Source: an uncultured Bacilli bacterium
GTDB taxonomy: Bacteria; Bacillota_I; Bacilli_A; RF39; UBA660
Direction of reading: 5' to 3'
NCBI GenBank assembly: GCA_934085675.1
Contig: CAKOHH010000002.1
Location: 1 to 64,000 of the forward strand
Length of the DNA stretch: 64,000 nucleotides
The position numbers and the translations under genes were made by a program. Below, in pieces: positions 52,025 through 60,055 of the stretch (its first letter is position 1; each line of letters opens with the position of its first letter). The notes beneath the pieces were generated by a model. The model was not told the DNA's origin, searched no databases, and saw only the letters and a program-made list of their open reading frames with translations.

Positions 52025-52624
52025 ATGATGACATATGCTTTAGGACTTAAAAGACCTTTTCAAAAAGACTATATAATCCTTATAGAAAACATTGAAAAAA
52101 TAGATGAATTATTTTTAACAATGGGACGTGCTGGTGTTCTTGAAAAAATAAAACAATACGATTCAACAATTACTGACCCAAATCCAGATTGCCTAGCTAT
52201 TTTTAAATTAAACAAAAATAATAAATGGCAAGAAGTTGAAAATTTTATTATTGAAGATGAAAAGATTTTAACCTTTTCTTTAACAAATTTGTTAGAAAGA
52301 AAAGAAAGCCAAAAAATATTAAATGTTTTATATAGTCATTTTAGACATGATCTAACCAAATCACATACTTCCTCTTTATTTAAACAAACTATTATGAGTA
52401 TGAAAGAAAACAAAGATAAATTTTTAAACAACTTTTTTACTTGTGATTATGAAGAACAAAGAAAAATACGGTTATTTATGGTAAACGATAACTATATTAA
52501 AAAATTTTTACAAGAAGATACTCTTGAAAAAAGGCCTTTAAAATCTAAAACAAAAGAACCTAAAAATACTATAGAAGTGTTAAATATTGATGAATATATT
52601 TTAAAAAAGAAGAAAGCAAGCTAA
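52025..52624 (+). CDS. Protein of unknown function, 199 residues
   Basis: No signal peptide or membrane segment. Starts TYALGLKRPFQKDYIILIEN; the middle has LNVLYSHFRHDLTKSHTSSL, and the end is basic (KRPLKSKTKEPKN). It has a near-perfect promoter and an ideal AAAGGAGGT, so it should be highly expressed. The wording resembles no family I know; the conserved-looking patches are PNPDCLAIFKL and FFTCDYEEQRKIRLFM. Confidence 0.6.
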   Translation: MMTYALGLKRPFQKDYIILIENIEKIDELFLTMGRAGVLEKIKQYDSTITDPNPDCLAIFKLNKNNKWQEVENFIIEDEKILTFSLTNLLERKESQKILNVLYSHFRHDLTKSHTSSLFKQTIMSMKENKDKFLNNFFTCDYEEQRKIRLFMVNDNYIKKFLQEDTLEKRPLKSKTKEPKNTIEVLNIDEYILKKKKAS

Positions 52625-52653
52625 TTTTAAGCGAAAATTCTTCTTTTTTTTGG

Positions 52654-52672
52654 CATAGAATGTCATAGGTGA
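52654..52672 (+). promoter_or_regulatory. Possible sigma-E -10 box before yqfC
   Basis: CATAGAAT (52654-52661) is one base from the sigma-E consensus and is followed 5 bases later by AGGTGA. Same arrangement as before ylbD. Confidence 0.4.
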
Positions 52673-52676
52673 TAAA

Positions 52677-52919
52677 ATGCATCTTTATAAAACAATTAAA
52701 AATTTTTTATATGATAAAGACTATTTTATTGATTGTTGGGCTTCTTTTATTCATGTTTATGGCTTTTTAGATATTGAAACTTTAAAAGAAGACAAAATTA
52801 TACTGGTTTTACCAGATTTTAAATTAGAATTATGTGGTACCCAATTTCGTGTTGTAAAACTTTCTAAAAATGAAATTTTAATGGAAGGTGAGTTAACAGA
52901 AATGAGGTTTCAAAAATGA
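52677..52919 (+). CDS. yqfC: Sporulation protein YqfC
   Basis: 80 residues: small beta-rich protein, LDIETLKEDKIILVLPDFKLELCGTQ (as two parts), VVKLSKNEILMEGELTEMRF. It resembles YqfC of Bacillus, a sigma-E-controlled sporulation protein that is always next to yqfD. The stop overlaps the yqfD start by 4 bases. AGGTGA lies 4 bases before the ATG. Confidence 0.8.
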   Translation: MHLYKTIKNFLYDKDYFIDCWASFIHVYGFLDIETLKEDKIILVLPDFKLELCGTQFRVVKLSKNEILMEGELTEMRFQK

Positions 52920-54028
52920 TATGGCTTAAATTAAAATTACAAGATAAAAACCGCTTTTTAATACGGGCATTTAAAGAGAAAATAACACTTTATGAGATTA
53001 AAGAAGAAAAAGATGTTTGTTATGTCAAAATAGATAGGCAAGATAAAGATAAAATTAAAAAAATATGGTTTGTTAAAATCTTAGAAGAAAAAAATATAGG
53101 CCTTTCAAGATTAAAAGAAAAGATATATCAAAAGCGTATTTTTCTTTTTTCTTCATTTATGGGCCTAATTTTGTTATTCTTACTTTCTCATGTCATGGTT
53201 TCGGTGAGTGTTTTCCATGAAAGTAAAGAAATCAGAGATTTTTTAGAAAGAGAATTAGCCGAGAGAGGAATTAAAAAAAATAGTTGGAAAAAAAGTTATC
53301 ATGAATTAGCAGAAATCAAAGAAGATATTTTAAATTCTTTTCCTGATAAATTAGAGTGGTTAGAAATAGAAATAAAAGGCATGAATTATCTTGTACGAGT
53401 TGAAGAAAGAAAGCTAAATAACCCTAATAATGAAGGAAAACTATGTCACCTTGTTGCTTCAAAAGATGGCATTATTAAAGAAATGGTATATGAAAAAGGG
53501 ATGTCTTTAGTTCATCAAAATGATGCCGTTAAAAAAGGAGATATTTTAATAAGTGGTATTATTAAAAATAATGAAGAAGAAGTGGGATATACTTGCGCTA
53601 AGGGAAGTGTATATGCCGAAGTTTGGTACAAAGTAACTGTGAGTATTCCCCTAACTTATGAAGAAACAACTAAAACAGGTAAAAAAAGATGGAATTTTAA
53701 ATTAAATGATACGCCCATCTTTAAAAATAGATTAACTAATTTTTCAGAAGAAAAACATCTTTTGTTTTCTTTATTTGGTCAAAAATTATCTTTTGTTGTG
53801 CAAAGCGAAGAAGAAAAACAAGCCAAAACTTATAGTGAAGAAGAAGCCTTAGAAAAAGCTACTTTAAAAGCTACTTCAAAAGTAGAAAGTACTTTAAAAG
53901 ATAAAGAGAGGATTTTGACGAAAAAAGTTTTGAAAAAAGAAGTAAATGATAGTACAATGGTGGTAGAGGTTTTTGTGGTTGTTTTAGAAAATATCGCCCA
54001 AACCCAAGAATTTATCAAAGGGGACTAA
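52916..54028 (+). CDS. yqfD: Sporulation protein YqfD
   Basis: 370 residues of the YqfD/SpoIV-type family. The first 75 residues are cytoplasmic, a membrane segment runs from about 77 to 98, and the remaining part is a large outside domain with LEWLEIEIKGMNYLVRVEER, HLVASKDGIIKEMVYEKG and VKKGDILISGIIKNNEE. Made in the mother cell under sigma-E in Bacillus. In many Firmicutes phoH follows; here a VanZ-type gene follows after 3 bases. Confidence 0.88.
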   Translation: MIWLKLKLQDKNRFLIRAFKEKITLYEIKEEKDVCYVKIDRQDKDKIKKIWFVKILEEKNIGLSRLKEKIYQKRIFLFSSFMGLILLFLLSHVMVSVSVFHESKEIRDFLERELAERGIKKNSWKKSYHELAEIKEDILNSFPDKLEWLEIEIKGMNYLVRVEERKLNNPNNEGKLCHLVASKDGIIKEMVYEKGMSLVHQNDAVKKGDILISGIIKNNEEEVGYTCAKGSVYAEVWYKVTVSIPLTYEETTKTGKKRWNFKLNDTPIFKNRLTNFSEEKHLLFSLFGQKLSFVVQSEEEKQAKTYSEEEALEKATLKATSKVESTLKDKERILTKKVLKKEVNDSTMVVEVFVVVLENIAQTQEFIKGD

Positions 54029-54031
54029 ATT

Positions 54032-54649
54032 ATGGAACTAGAGTTAATTGAAGGTGCTTTTCAAAACATTTGGCCAATGCTTACTATTTTCTTAGTCGTA
54101 ATTATATCTATAAGAGTGACATATTTACATGTTAATAATGAAAAATTCATCTTTTATAAAGAATTTTTAAATTTGGTTTTTGTGGTTTATGCTCTTCTTT
54201 TATTTGATTTACTTACGAATGCAGAGTTAAATACCTCGAGTGGTTTAAATCTTGTACCTTTTACGGAAATTTTACGTTATAAAGTAGGAAGTTATGGTTT
54301 TTATTTAAATGTGATTGGCAATATTTTACTCTTTGTTCCATTTGGTTATTTTGTTTCAGGCTATGTCAAAGCAAGTAAAGTAAGCCATATCTTATTTATA
54401 AGTTTAATTACCAGTTCTACGGTTGAACTTGTTCAACATTATATTGGTCGTAGTTTTGATGTTGATGATATTTTACTTAATGTCGTAGGCGCTATTATAG
54501 GCTTTTTACTTTATATTGGTCTAAGTGCCATCAAAAAACATTTACCAAGATTTTTAAGAAGTGATACTTTTTATAACATTTTATGTATTTTATTATTTGC
54601 AATTGTGTTATTATGGTATTTAAATTACATTGGTATTAATTTACTTTAA
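54032..54649 (+). CDS. VanZ-family membrane protein
   Basis: 205 residues with about five membrane segments. NLVPFTEILRYK near residue 76, NVIGNILLFVPFGYFV near residue 94, and SSTVELVQHYIGRSFDVDDILLNVVG (as the V-E-x2-Q ... D-x-DD-x3-N core) identify the VanZ-like family, linked with low-level teicoplanin resistance and surface properties. Located between yqfD and ybeY, so it may be co-expressed with both. Confidence 0.82.
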   Translation: MELELIEGAFQNIWPMLTIFLVVIISIRVTYLHVNNEKFIFYKEFLNLVFVVYALLLFDLLTNAELNTSSGLNLVPFTEILRYKVGSYGFYLNVIGNILLFVPFGYFVSGYVKASKVSHILFISLITSSTVELVQHYIGRSFDVDDILLNVVGAIIGFLLYIGLSAIKKHLPRFLRSDTFYNILCILLFAIVLLWYLNYIGINLL

Positions 54650-54669
54650 GACAAGTTGGGGGGATTATT

Positions 54670-55110
54670 TTGAATCAATATGAGATTAATGATAATTATG
54701 GTTATCAAAATTATGAATATTTAGATGAGGTGATAACAAAGGTTTTTGAACATGAAAATGTCCATAACGCGATTTGTTCAATTATCTTCATAGATAATGA
54801 AGAAATTCATCAAATAAATAAAGAAAGAAGAGGGGTAGATAGGGCAACTGACGTGATTAGTTTTGCCTTAGAAGATAGTCCTGATGATTTTGATGAATTT
54901 AGAATTTTAGGAGATATTTTTATTTCTATTCCTAAAATGCAAGAACAAGCTAAAGAATATGGTCATTCTGAAAAAAGAGAACTTTCTTTTTTAGTTGTTC
55001 ATGGTCTTTTACATTTATTAGGCTATGATCATATGAAAAGTAAAAAAGATGAAGAAATCATGTTTTCTTTACAAGATGAAATCTTAGCAAGTTTAAATAT
55101 ATTAAGATAG
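54670..55110 (+). CDS. ybeY: rRNA maturation endonuclease YbeY
   Basis: 146 residues: zinc motif HGLLHLLGYDHM near residue 116 (HxxxHxxGxDH) and the arginine motif RGVDRATDVISFAL near residue 55. YbeY takes part in 16S rRNA 3' maturation and ribosome quality control. The start is TTG with GGGGG about 5-6 bases upstream; there is no ATG in a better position. era follows shortly. Confidence 0.93.
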   Translation: MNQYEINDNYGYQNYEYLDEVITKVFEHENVHNAICSIIFIDNEEIHQINKERRGVDRATDVISFALEDSPDDFDEFRILGDIFISIPKMQEQAKEYGHSEKRELSFLVVHGLLHLLGYDHMKSKKDEEIMFSLQDEILASLNILR

Positions 55111-55121
55111 GGGTGAAAAAT

Positions 55122-56012
55122 TTGAAAAGTGGTTTTGTAAGTATTATTGGTCGTCCTAATGTTGGAAAAAGCACTCTTTTAAATGCTATTTTAGATTTTA
55201 AAGTAGCTATTATTTCTGATAAAGCAGGTACGACACGTAATATTATTCAAGGTATATATAATGATGAACATAGTCAAATTATTTTTTTAGATACACCAGG
55301 TATCACTAAACCTAAAAATAAATTAGGTAAAATATTAAATAAAGAATCTTATGCCATGATGCAGGATGTGGACGCTATTTTACTTGTTGTCGATGCTGCT
55401 TCTGGTCTTGGTAAAGGCGATAAATATATTTTAGAAAATTTAAAAAATAATAATATTCCTGTTATTTTAGTTTTAAATAAAATTGATCAATTAAAAAGGG
55501 AACAAATTATGGAATCTATAATTGCTTATAAAGATTTATATCCTTTTTGTGAAATTGTTCCCGTTAGTGCTTTAAAAAAAGATAATATGGAACGCTTATT
55601 AGAAGTAATCAAAAAATATTTATCTGGTAATGTTCGCTATTTTGATGAAGATATAGTTACAAGTAGTCCTATGTCATTCATGGCTAGTGAACTTGTCAGA
55701 GAAAAACTTCTTAACGCTACGATTGAAGAAGTTCCTCATGCGCTTACCTGTGTAACAACATCTTTTGAAGAAAAAAAAGATATTGCCAATATTAACGTGG
55801 ATATCATTGTTGATAGAGAATCTATTAAAAAAATTGTTATTGGTAAAAGTGGCGAAAGACTTAAACTAGTCGGTAGTGAAGCCAGAAAAGAATTAGAAAA
55901 AATGTTAGGTAAAAAAGTTTACTTAGAATTATATGTTAAAACTATTCGTAATTGGAAAGAAAAACAAGCTTTCCTAAAAGAATTAGGTTTTGATGAATTA
56001 AATTTAAAATAA
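55122..56012 (+). CDS. era: GTPase Era
   Basis: 296 residues: G1 GRPNVGKSTLLNAI near residue 9, G2 region GTTRNIIQGIY, G3 DTPGI, G4 NKID, and the C-terminal KH domain with IVIGKSGERLKLVGSEARKE near residue 245. Era binds 16S rRNA during 30S assembly. I choose TTG 55122, 5 bases after GGGGTGA; GTG 55113 overlaps that ribosome site. Order ybeY-era-yqzL-recO is the Bacilli order. Confidence 0.94.
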   Translation: MKSGFVSIIGRPNVGKSTLLNAILDFKVAIISDKAGTTRNIIQGIYNDEHSQIIFLDTPGITKPKNKLGKILNKESYAMMQDVDAILLVVDAASGLGKGDKYILENLKNNNIPVILVLNKIDQLKREQIMESIIAYKDLYPFCEIVPVSALKKDNMERLLEVIKKYLSGNVRYFDEDIVTSSPMSFMASELVREKLLNATIEEVPHALTCVTTSFEEKKDIANINVDIIVDRESIKKIVIGKSGERLKLVGSEARKELEKMLGKKVYLELYVKTIRNWKEKQAFLKELGFDELNLK

Positions 56013-56066
56013 TTGTATAAAATATTTTCTTTCTTCCCAAGATAATATTAGAAGGGAAGATGAAAC

Positions 56067-56156
56067 ATGACAAAAAAAGAAGCATGGAATAAATTTAAAG
56101 AAACAGGAGAAATAAAGTACTATTTAAAATATAAAGGAAAAGACGTGGAATTATGA
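56067..56156 (+). CDS. yqzL: YqzL-like small protein
   Basis: 29 residues: MTKKEAWNKFKETGEIKYYL then KYKGKDVEL. The pattern W-x2-F-x2-TG-x-I-x2-YL-x-YK and the place between era and recO are those of YqzL in Bacillus. GAAGGGAAG lies about 7 bases before the ATG, and recO starts inside its stop (ATGA). Function unknown. Confidence 0.75.
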   Translation: MTKKEAWNKFKETGEIKYYLKYKGKDVEL

Positions 56157-56884
56157 TAACAAAAGTGATGGGTTTCGTTGTAAGAACAATTGATTATAAA
56201 GACTCATCACTTTTAGTTTACCTTTTAACCCATGAATATGGTCTTATTGGTCTTATTGCCAAAGGAGCTAAACAAATGAAAAGTAAGTTGAGATGTGGCA
56301 CTTCTAAATTTACTTATGGTAATTTTTACATCTATTATAAAGAAGATAATCTTTCTATTTTAAAAGAGGTTGATATTATCGATAATTATCCTCATTTACA
56401 CGAAGATATAACCCTTATTGGTTATTTAAATTATGTAACTGATTTAACCACGCAAGTGTATAAAGAAAGCAACGAGACAAAATTATTAGATTACTTATTA
56501 GTAACTTTAAATAAAATGAATCAGGGCTTAGATGCCGCCATCTTAACCAATATTTTAGAGGTGAAATATTTACCTTTTTTAGGCATTTCCTTAAACTTAG
56601 ATTCTTGTGTCAAATGTAAATCTACCACTAATTTACTCACGTTATCTTTAGAAAACGGTGGTATGATTTGTCAAAACTGTTATACTAATGAGATTTTATA
56701 TTCTAAAAAGACTTTGTATTATTTAAAAATATTTATGAATATTGATATATCAAAAATTACGAAGATAGATATAAAAGACGACATAAAAAAAGAGTTAGAT
56801 AATTTTCTAACGGCTTATTATAGTTCTTATACAGGTCTTTACTTAAAAAGTAAAAAATTTTTACAAGAGATTAAGGGTTTTTAA
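56153..56884 (+). CDS. recO: DNA repair protein RecO
   Basis: 243 residues: N-terminal OB-fold (VMGFVVRTIDYKDSSLLVYL ... LIGLIAKGAK), helical middle, and a zinc finger CVKCKSTTNLL ... GGMICQNC (four Cys, residues about 153-175). RecO loads RecA on gaps with RecR. It overlaps yqzL by 4 bases and the end of a reverse HTH gene by 14 bases. Confidence 0.9.
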   Translation: MITKVMGFVVRTIDYKDSSLLVYLLTHEYGLIGLIAKGAKQMKSKLRCGTSKFTYGNFYIYYKEDNLSILKEVDIIDNYPHLHEDITLIGYLNYVTDLTTQVYKESNETKLLDYLLVTLNKMNQGLDAAILTNILEVKYLPFLGISLNLDSCVKCKSTTNLLTLSLENGGMICQNCYTNEILYSKKTLYYLKIFMNIDISKITKIDIKDDIKKELDNFLTAYYSSYTGLYLKSKKFLQEIKGF

Positions 56885-57080
56885 CTTCATCTTTATCTTC
56901 AAAAATTTGGACCATTTCCTCTGAAGGAATCTTCAATATTTTTTTAATTCTTTTTAATGTTTCCAGGGTTGTACTGGTCTCATTTTTTTCAATTCGTTGT
57001 AACTGTCTTGTTGAAATAAATAATTCTTCGGCTAGCCTTTCTTGGGTATAGCCTCTTTTTTTTCGATATTCTTTAATCAT
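56871..57080 (-). CDS. XRE-family DNA-binding protein
   Basis: 69 residues of a Cro/C1-type helix-turn-helix: MIKEYRKKRGYTQERLAEEL, then ISTRQLQRIEKNETSTTLE and LKRIKKILKIPSEEMVQIFED. It is just the HTH with a short acidic tail. ATG 57080 is chosen for AGGTGA 6 bases upstream. The palindrome right before it and the divergent surface gene at 57250 suggest that it controls itself and that operon. Confidence 0.85.
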   Translation of the reverse strand: MIKEYRKKRGYTQERLAEELFISTRQLQRIEKNETSTTLETLKRIKKILKIPSEEMVQIFEDKDEVKNP

Positions 57081-57089
57081 AACTCTCAC

Positions 57090-57110
57090 CTATGACATAT
57101 TTTGTCATAG
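57090..57110. promoter_or_regulatory. Palindromic operator between the XRE gene and the surface protein operon
   Basis: CTATGACA (57090-57097) and TGTCATAG (57103-57110) form a perfect 8-bp inverted repeat with 5-nt spacer. TATGACATAATAAGTC at 57184-57199 and TGTCATGTCA near 57139 offer further half-sites nearer the forward gene. Likely XRE binding site. Confidence 0.65.
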
Positions 57111-57249
57111 TATTGTATGAAAAAACACGGTATGAAATGTCATGTCAACTATTGTCTTGAAAAATAAACTGTGTTATCATAAATATGACATAATAAGTCG
57201 CGCTAAAAAATAAAAACTTGAGCATACTAATAATAGAAAAGGTGACAAA

Positions 57250-58596
57250 ATGAAATTAGAAAAATATAAAGAATCTCATAGAAAAAGAAAGATAATATAT
57301 TCCTTAGTAGGATTAATCTTATTAGCGATAAGTATATTTCTTTTTTATCAAAGTTATGCTTTCTATGAAGAAAAGAAAAACTTTGATGTTATAAATGGCA
57401 CCGTAGAAGATCCAGGAGATATTTATTTTGCTTATTATATAGATGGCGTTATATCAAGAAATATGCCAGTTCAAAATACAGGTTATACCTTAGATGTGGC
57501 AAAATCAAACTGTAATAATAGTGTTGTTCCAACTTGGGATAACGCCTCATGGGAAGCCAAAATGAATTACAAAAATTACAGTGCAACCACAAATACAAGG
57601 ACAAAATGTACTTTATATTTTTCTAAAACAGCCAAAACAGTAAAAACTGCTTTAGGAAACATTGAAGTGAATAGTTATACTCCAGATTTTACAAAATCAT
57701 CTTGTGATAACGATTCTTGTGAATCACATGAAAAAGGCATTTTTGAAACAACAGATGCGGATGGAACAAGTTACTATTATCGTGGAGCTGTTGAAAATAA
57801 CTATTTAAAATTTGCTGGCTATTTTTGGCGAGTTGTTCGTATTAACGGAAATGGTTCAATTAGAATTATTTATGATGGCACTAGTGTTCACACGAATGGC
57901 GAATCTTCAACAGATAGACAATATGGTACAAGTAAATTTAATTCTGCTCATAATAACAATATGTATGTTGGCTATATGTATACTGAAGGAGAGGCTCATG
58001 GCATAGGAACATCTTCTGTAATTAAAACAAATGCGGATAAGTTTTATACCGATAAACTTTCAAGTTACGCTTCAAAATTAGATACGAATGCCGGTTTCTG
58101 TGGCGACCGTTCTAATTTAAATAACCAAAGTGGAGTAGGCACTGGAACTGTTATTACTTACAATAAAGGATATTTAAGAGTAGTGGAAAGTGCGCCAACC
58201 CTTACATGTGAAAATGCCAGTGATTATTACACCGTGGCAAGTGCTTCAAGTGGCAGCAAAAAATTAAGTTATCCGATAGGTTTAATAACTGCGGATGAAA
58301 TGATGCTTGCTGGTCACGCGGGTGGTGTCTTTGATGGTTCTTATAGCCATATGAAAACTAATAACGGTAGTTATATAGTAACAGGAAATACTTTTTGGAC
58401 CATGACACCTGCCGGAGGCTATAATCCGTTGGGCTATAGCGGTTGGGGTACTAATGTGTTCACTGCTTACGGTTCTGGTGATTTTGACGACAATGGTGCT
58501 GACGACGCCTATGGTCTGCGTCCAGTAATCAATATTCGTTCTGATGTCACTATTACAGGAAGTGGCACTATGACTGATCCTTATGTTGTTAGTTAA
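57250..58596 (+). CDS. Anchored surface protein with C-type-lectin-like variable domain (family copy 5)
   Basis: 448 residues. It has its own N-terminus (MKLEKYKESHRKRKIIYSL) with a signal anchor near residues 15-37, then the family sequence: SYAFYEEKKNFDVINGTVED, Cys-rich middle, and FWTMTPAGGYNPL ... YGLRPVINIRSDVT. In the variable block 25 of 27 codons end in C or T. There is no G-run promoter; instead the region upstream has the XRE operator. AAGGTGA lies 5-6 bases before the ATG. The stop is 13 bases before the start of copy 6, so both are co-transcribed. Confidence 0.7.
   Translation: MKLEKYKESHRKRKIIYSLVGLILLAISIFLFYQSYAFYEEKKNFDVINGTVEDPGDIYFAYYIDGVISRNMPVQNTGYTLDVAKSNCNNSVVPTWDNASWEAKMNYKNYSATTNTRTKCTLYFSKTAKTVKTALGNIEVNSYTPDFTKSSCDNDSCESHEKGIFETTDADGTSYYYRGAVENNYLKFAGYFWRVVRINGNGSIRIIYDGTSVHTNGESSTDRQYGTSKFNSAHNNNMYVGYMYTEGEAHGIGTSSVIKTNADKFYTDKLSSYASKLDTNAGFCGDRSNLNNQSGVGTGTVITYNKGYLRVVESAPTLTCENASDYYTVASASSGSKKLSYPIGLITADEMMLAGHAGGVFDGSYSHMKTNNGSYIVTGNTFWTMTPAGGYNPLGYSGWGTNVFTAYGSGDFDDNGADDAYGLRPVINIRSDVTITGSGTMTDPYVVS
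58411..58524 (+). other. Candidate variable repeat (retroelement-type) in copy 5
   Basis: From GCCGGAGGC to GGTCTGCGTCCA; 25 of 27 codons end in C or T, with TGG and GTG invariant. Confidence 0.6.
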
Positions 58597-58609
58597 GGTG
58601 GTGAAAAAA

Positions 58610-59959
58610 ATGAAATTAGAAAAATTCAAAATGAAAAATCCTAAAAAAATTGCCATAATTGTATTTGTTTTTATGATTGGTATTATAACAGGTTATGTGA
58701 TTTTTTATCAAAGTTATGCTTTCTATGAAGAAAATAAAAATTTTGATGTTATAAATGGCGCAGTAGAAGATCCAGGAGATATTTATTTTGCTTATTATGT
58801 AGATGGCGTTATTTCAAGAAATATGCCTCTTCAAAATACAGGGTATACTTTAGATAAAACAAAATCAAATTGCAATAATGGCGTTGTTCCAACTTGGGAT
58901 AATGCTGGTTGGAAATTTATTGGTGATTATCATAATTACAGTGCAACCACAAATACAAGAACAAAATGTACTTTGTATTTTAATAAAACAACTAAAACAG
59001 TAAAAACAGCCCTTGGAAACATTGAAGTGAATAGTTATACTCCAGATTTTACAAAGTCAGCTTGTGATGATTCAACCTGTGAATCCCACGAAAAAGGCAT
59101 TTTTGAAACAAAAGACAATGATGGTAATCCAACCTATTATTATCGTGGTTCGGTGGAAAACAATTATGTTAAATTTGCAGGCTTTTATTGGCGAATCGTA
59201 AGAATAAACAGTAATGGCTCAATTAGAATGATTTATGATGGAACGAGTGCTCACGCAAATGGTGAATCATCAACAGATAGACAATATGGCACCAGTCAAT
59301 TTAATACAAGTGATGGCAACAATATGTATGTTGGATATATGTACACATCAGGTGAAGCCCATGGTACCGGGACATCATCTGCAATTAAAACAAATGTAGA
59401 TAAGTTCTATAATGATAAACTTTCTAGTTACGCTTCAAAATTAGATACAAATGCCGGTTTCTGTGGTGATCGTTCTAATTTAAACCAACAAAGTGGTGTG
59501 GGAACAGGCACAGTTATTACTTACAATAAAGGATATTTAAGAGTAGTAGAAAGTGCCCCAACCCTTACATGTGAAAATGACAGTGATTATTACACCATGG
59601 CCAGTGCTTCAGGTGGTAATAAAAAATTAAGTTATCCGATTGGCTTAATCACCGCAGATGAAGTGATGTTTGCTGGTCATGCCGGTGGCGTCTTTGATGG
59701 TATGTATAACCATATGAAATCAAATAATGGTAGTTATTTGATAACGGGAAATTGGTTTTGGACAATGACACCCGCCGGAGGCTATAATCCATTCTATGAG
59801 ACCGGTTGGCGTGCTCCTGTGTTCTATATCTACGGCAATGGTGTTATCGACGACGCTTACGTTCGTGGCGTCGGTGGTCTTCGTCCAGTAATCAATATTC
59901 GTTCTGATGTGACTATTACAGGAAGTGGCACAATGACTGATCCTTATGTTGTTGCTTAG
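58610..59959 (+). CDS. Anchored surface protein with C-type-lectin-like variable domain (family copy 6)
   Basis: 449 residues; N-terminus MKLEKFKMKNPKKIAIIVFV with signal anchor near 13-35, then SYAFYEENKNFDVINGAVED and the same Cys-rich middle as copies 2, 3 and 5. In the final block 24 of 27 codons end in C or T, with new residues at nearly each variable position (YETGWRAPVFYIYGNG against FGTAYWAALVFRVVSSG in copy 3). GGTGGTGA lies upstream of ATG 58610; the N-terminus aligns with copy 5 from here. Second gene of the XRE-linked operon. Confidence 0.7.
   Translation: MKLEKFKMKNPKKIAIIVFVFMIGIITGYVIFYQSYAFYEENKNFDVINGAVEDPGDIYFAYYVDGVISRNMPLQNTGYTLDKTKSNCNNGVVPTWDNAGWKFIGDYHNYSATTNTRTKCTLYFNKTTKTVKTALGNIEVNSYTPDFTKSACDDSTCESHEKGIFETKDNDGNPTYYYRGSVENNYVKFAGFYWRIVRINSNGSIRMIYDGTSAHANGESSTDRQYGTSQFNTSDGNNMYVGYMYTSGEAHGTGTSSAIKTNVDKFYNDKLSSYASKLDTNAGFCGDRSNLNQQSGVGTGTVITYNKGYLRVVESAPTLTCENDSDYYTMASASGGNKKLSYPIGLITADEVMFAGHAGGVFDGMYNHMKSNNGSYLITGNWFWTMTPAGGYNPFYETGWRAPVFYIYGNGVIDDAYVRGVGGLRPVINIRSDVTITGSGTMTDPYVVA
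59773..59888 (+). other. Candidate variable repeat (retroelement-type) in copy 6
   Basis: From GCCGGAGGC to GGTCTTCGTCCA; 24 of 27 codons end in C or T. Confidence 0.6.
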
Positions 59960-60001
59960 GATGGACGGCTCAAAAAAAATTGTCAAGTCCTTCAAAATAA
60001 A

Positions 60002-60030
60002 TTGACATATCTTTGTCAAATTAATATACT
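60002..60030 (+). promoter_or_regulatory. Promoter with palindromic -35 region for copy 7
   Basis: TTGACA (60002-60007), 17-nt spacer, TATACT (60025-60030). TTGACA is the left arm of a perfect 6-bp inverted repeat with TGTCAA (60014-60019). A further TTGTCAA occurs near 59979. The layout suggests repressor binding on the -35. Confidence 0.6.
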
Positions 60031-60055
60031 TATATTATAAGAAGGGTTGATGGCC

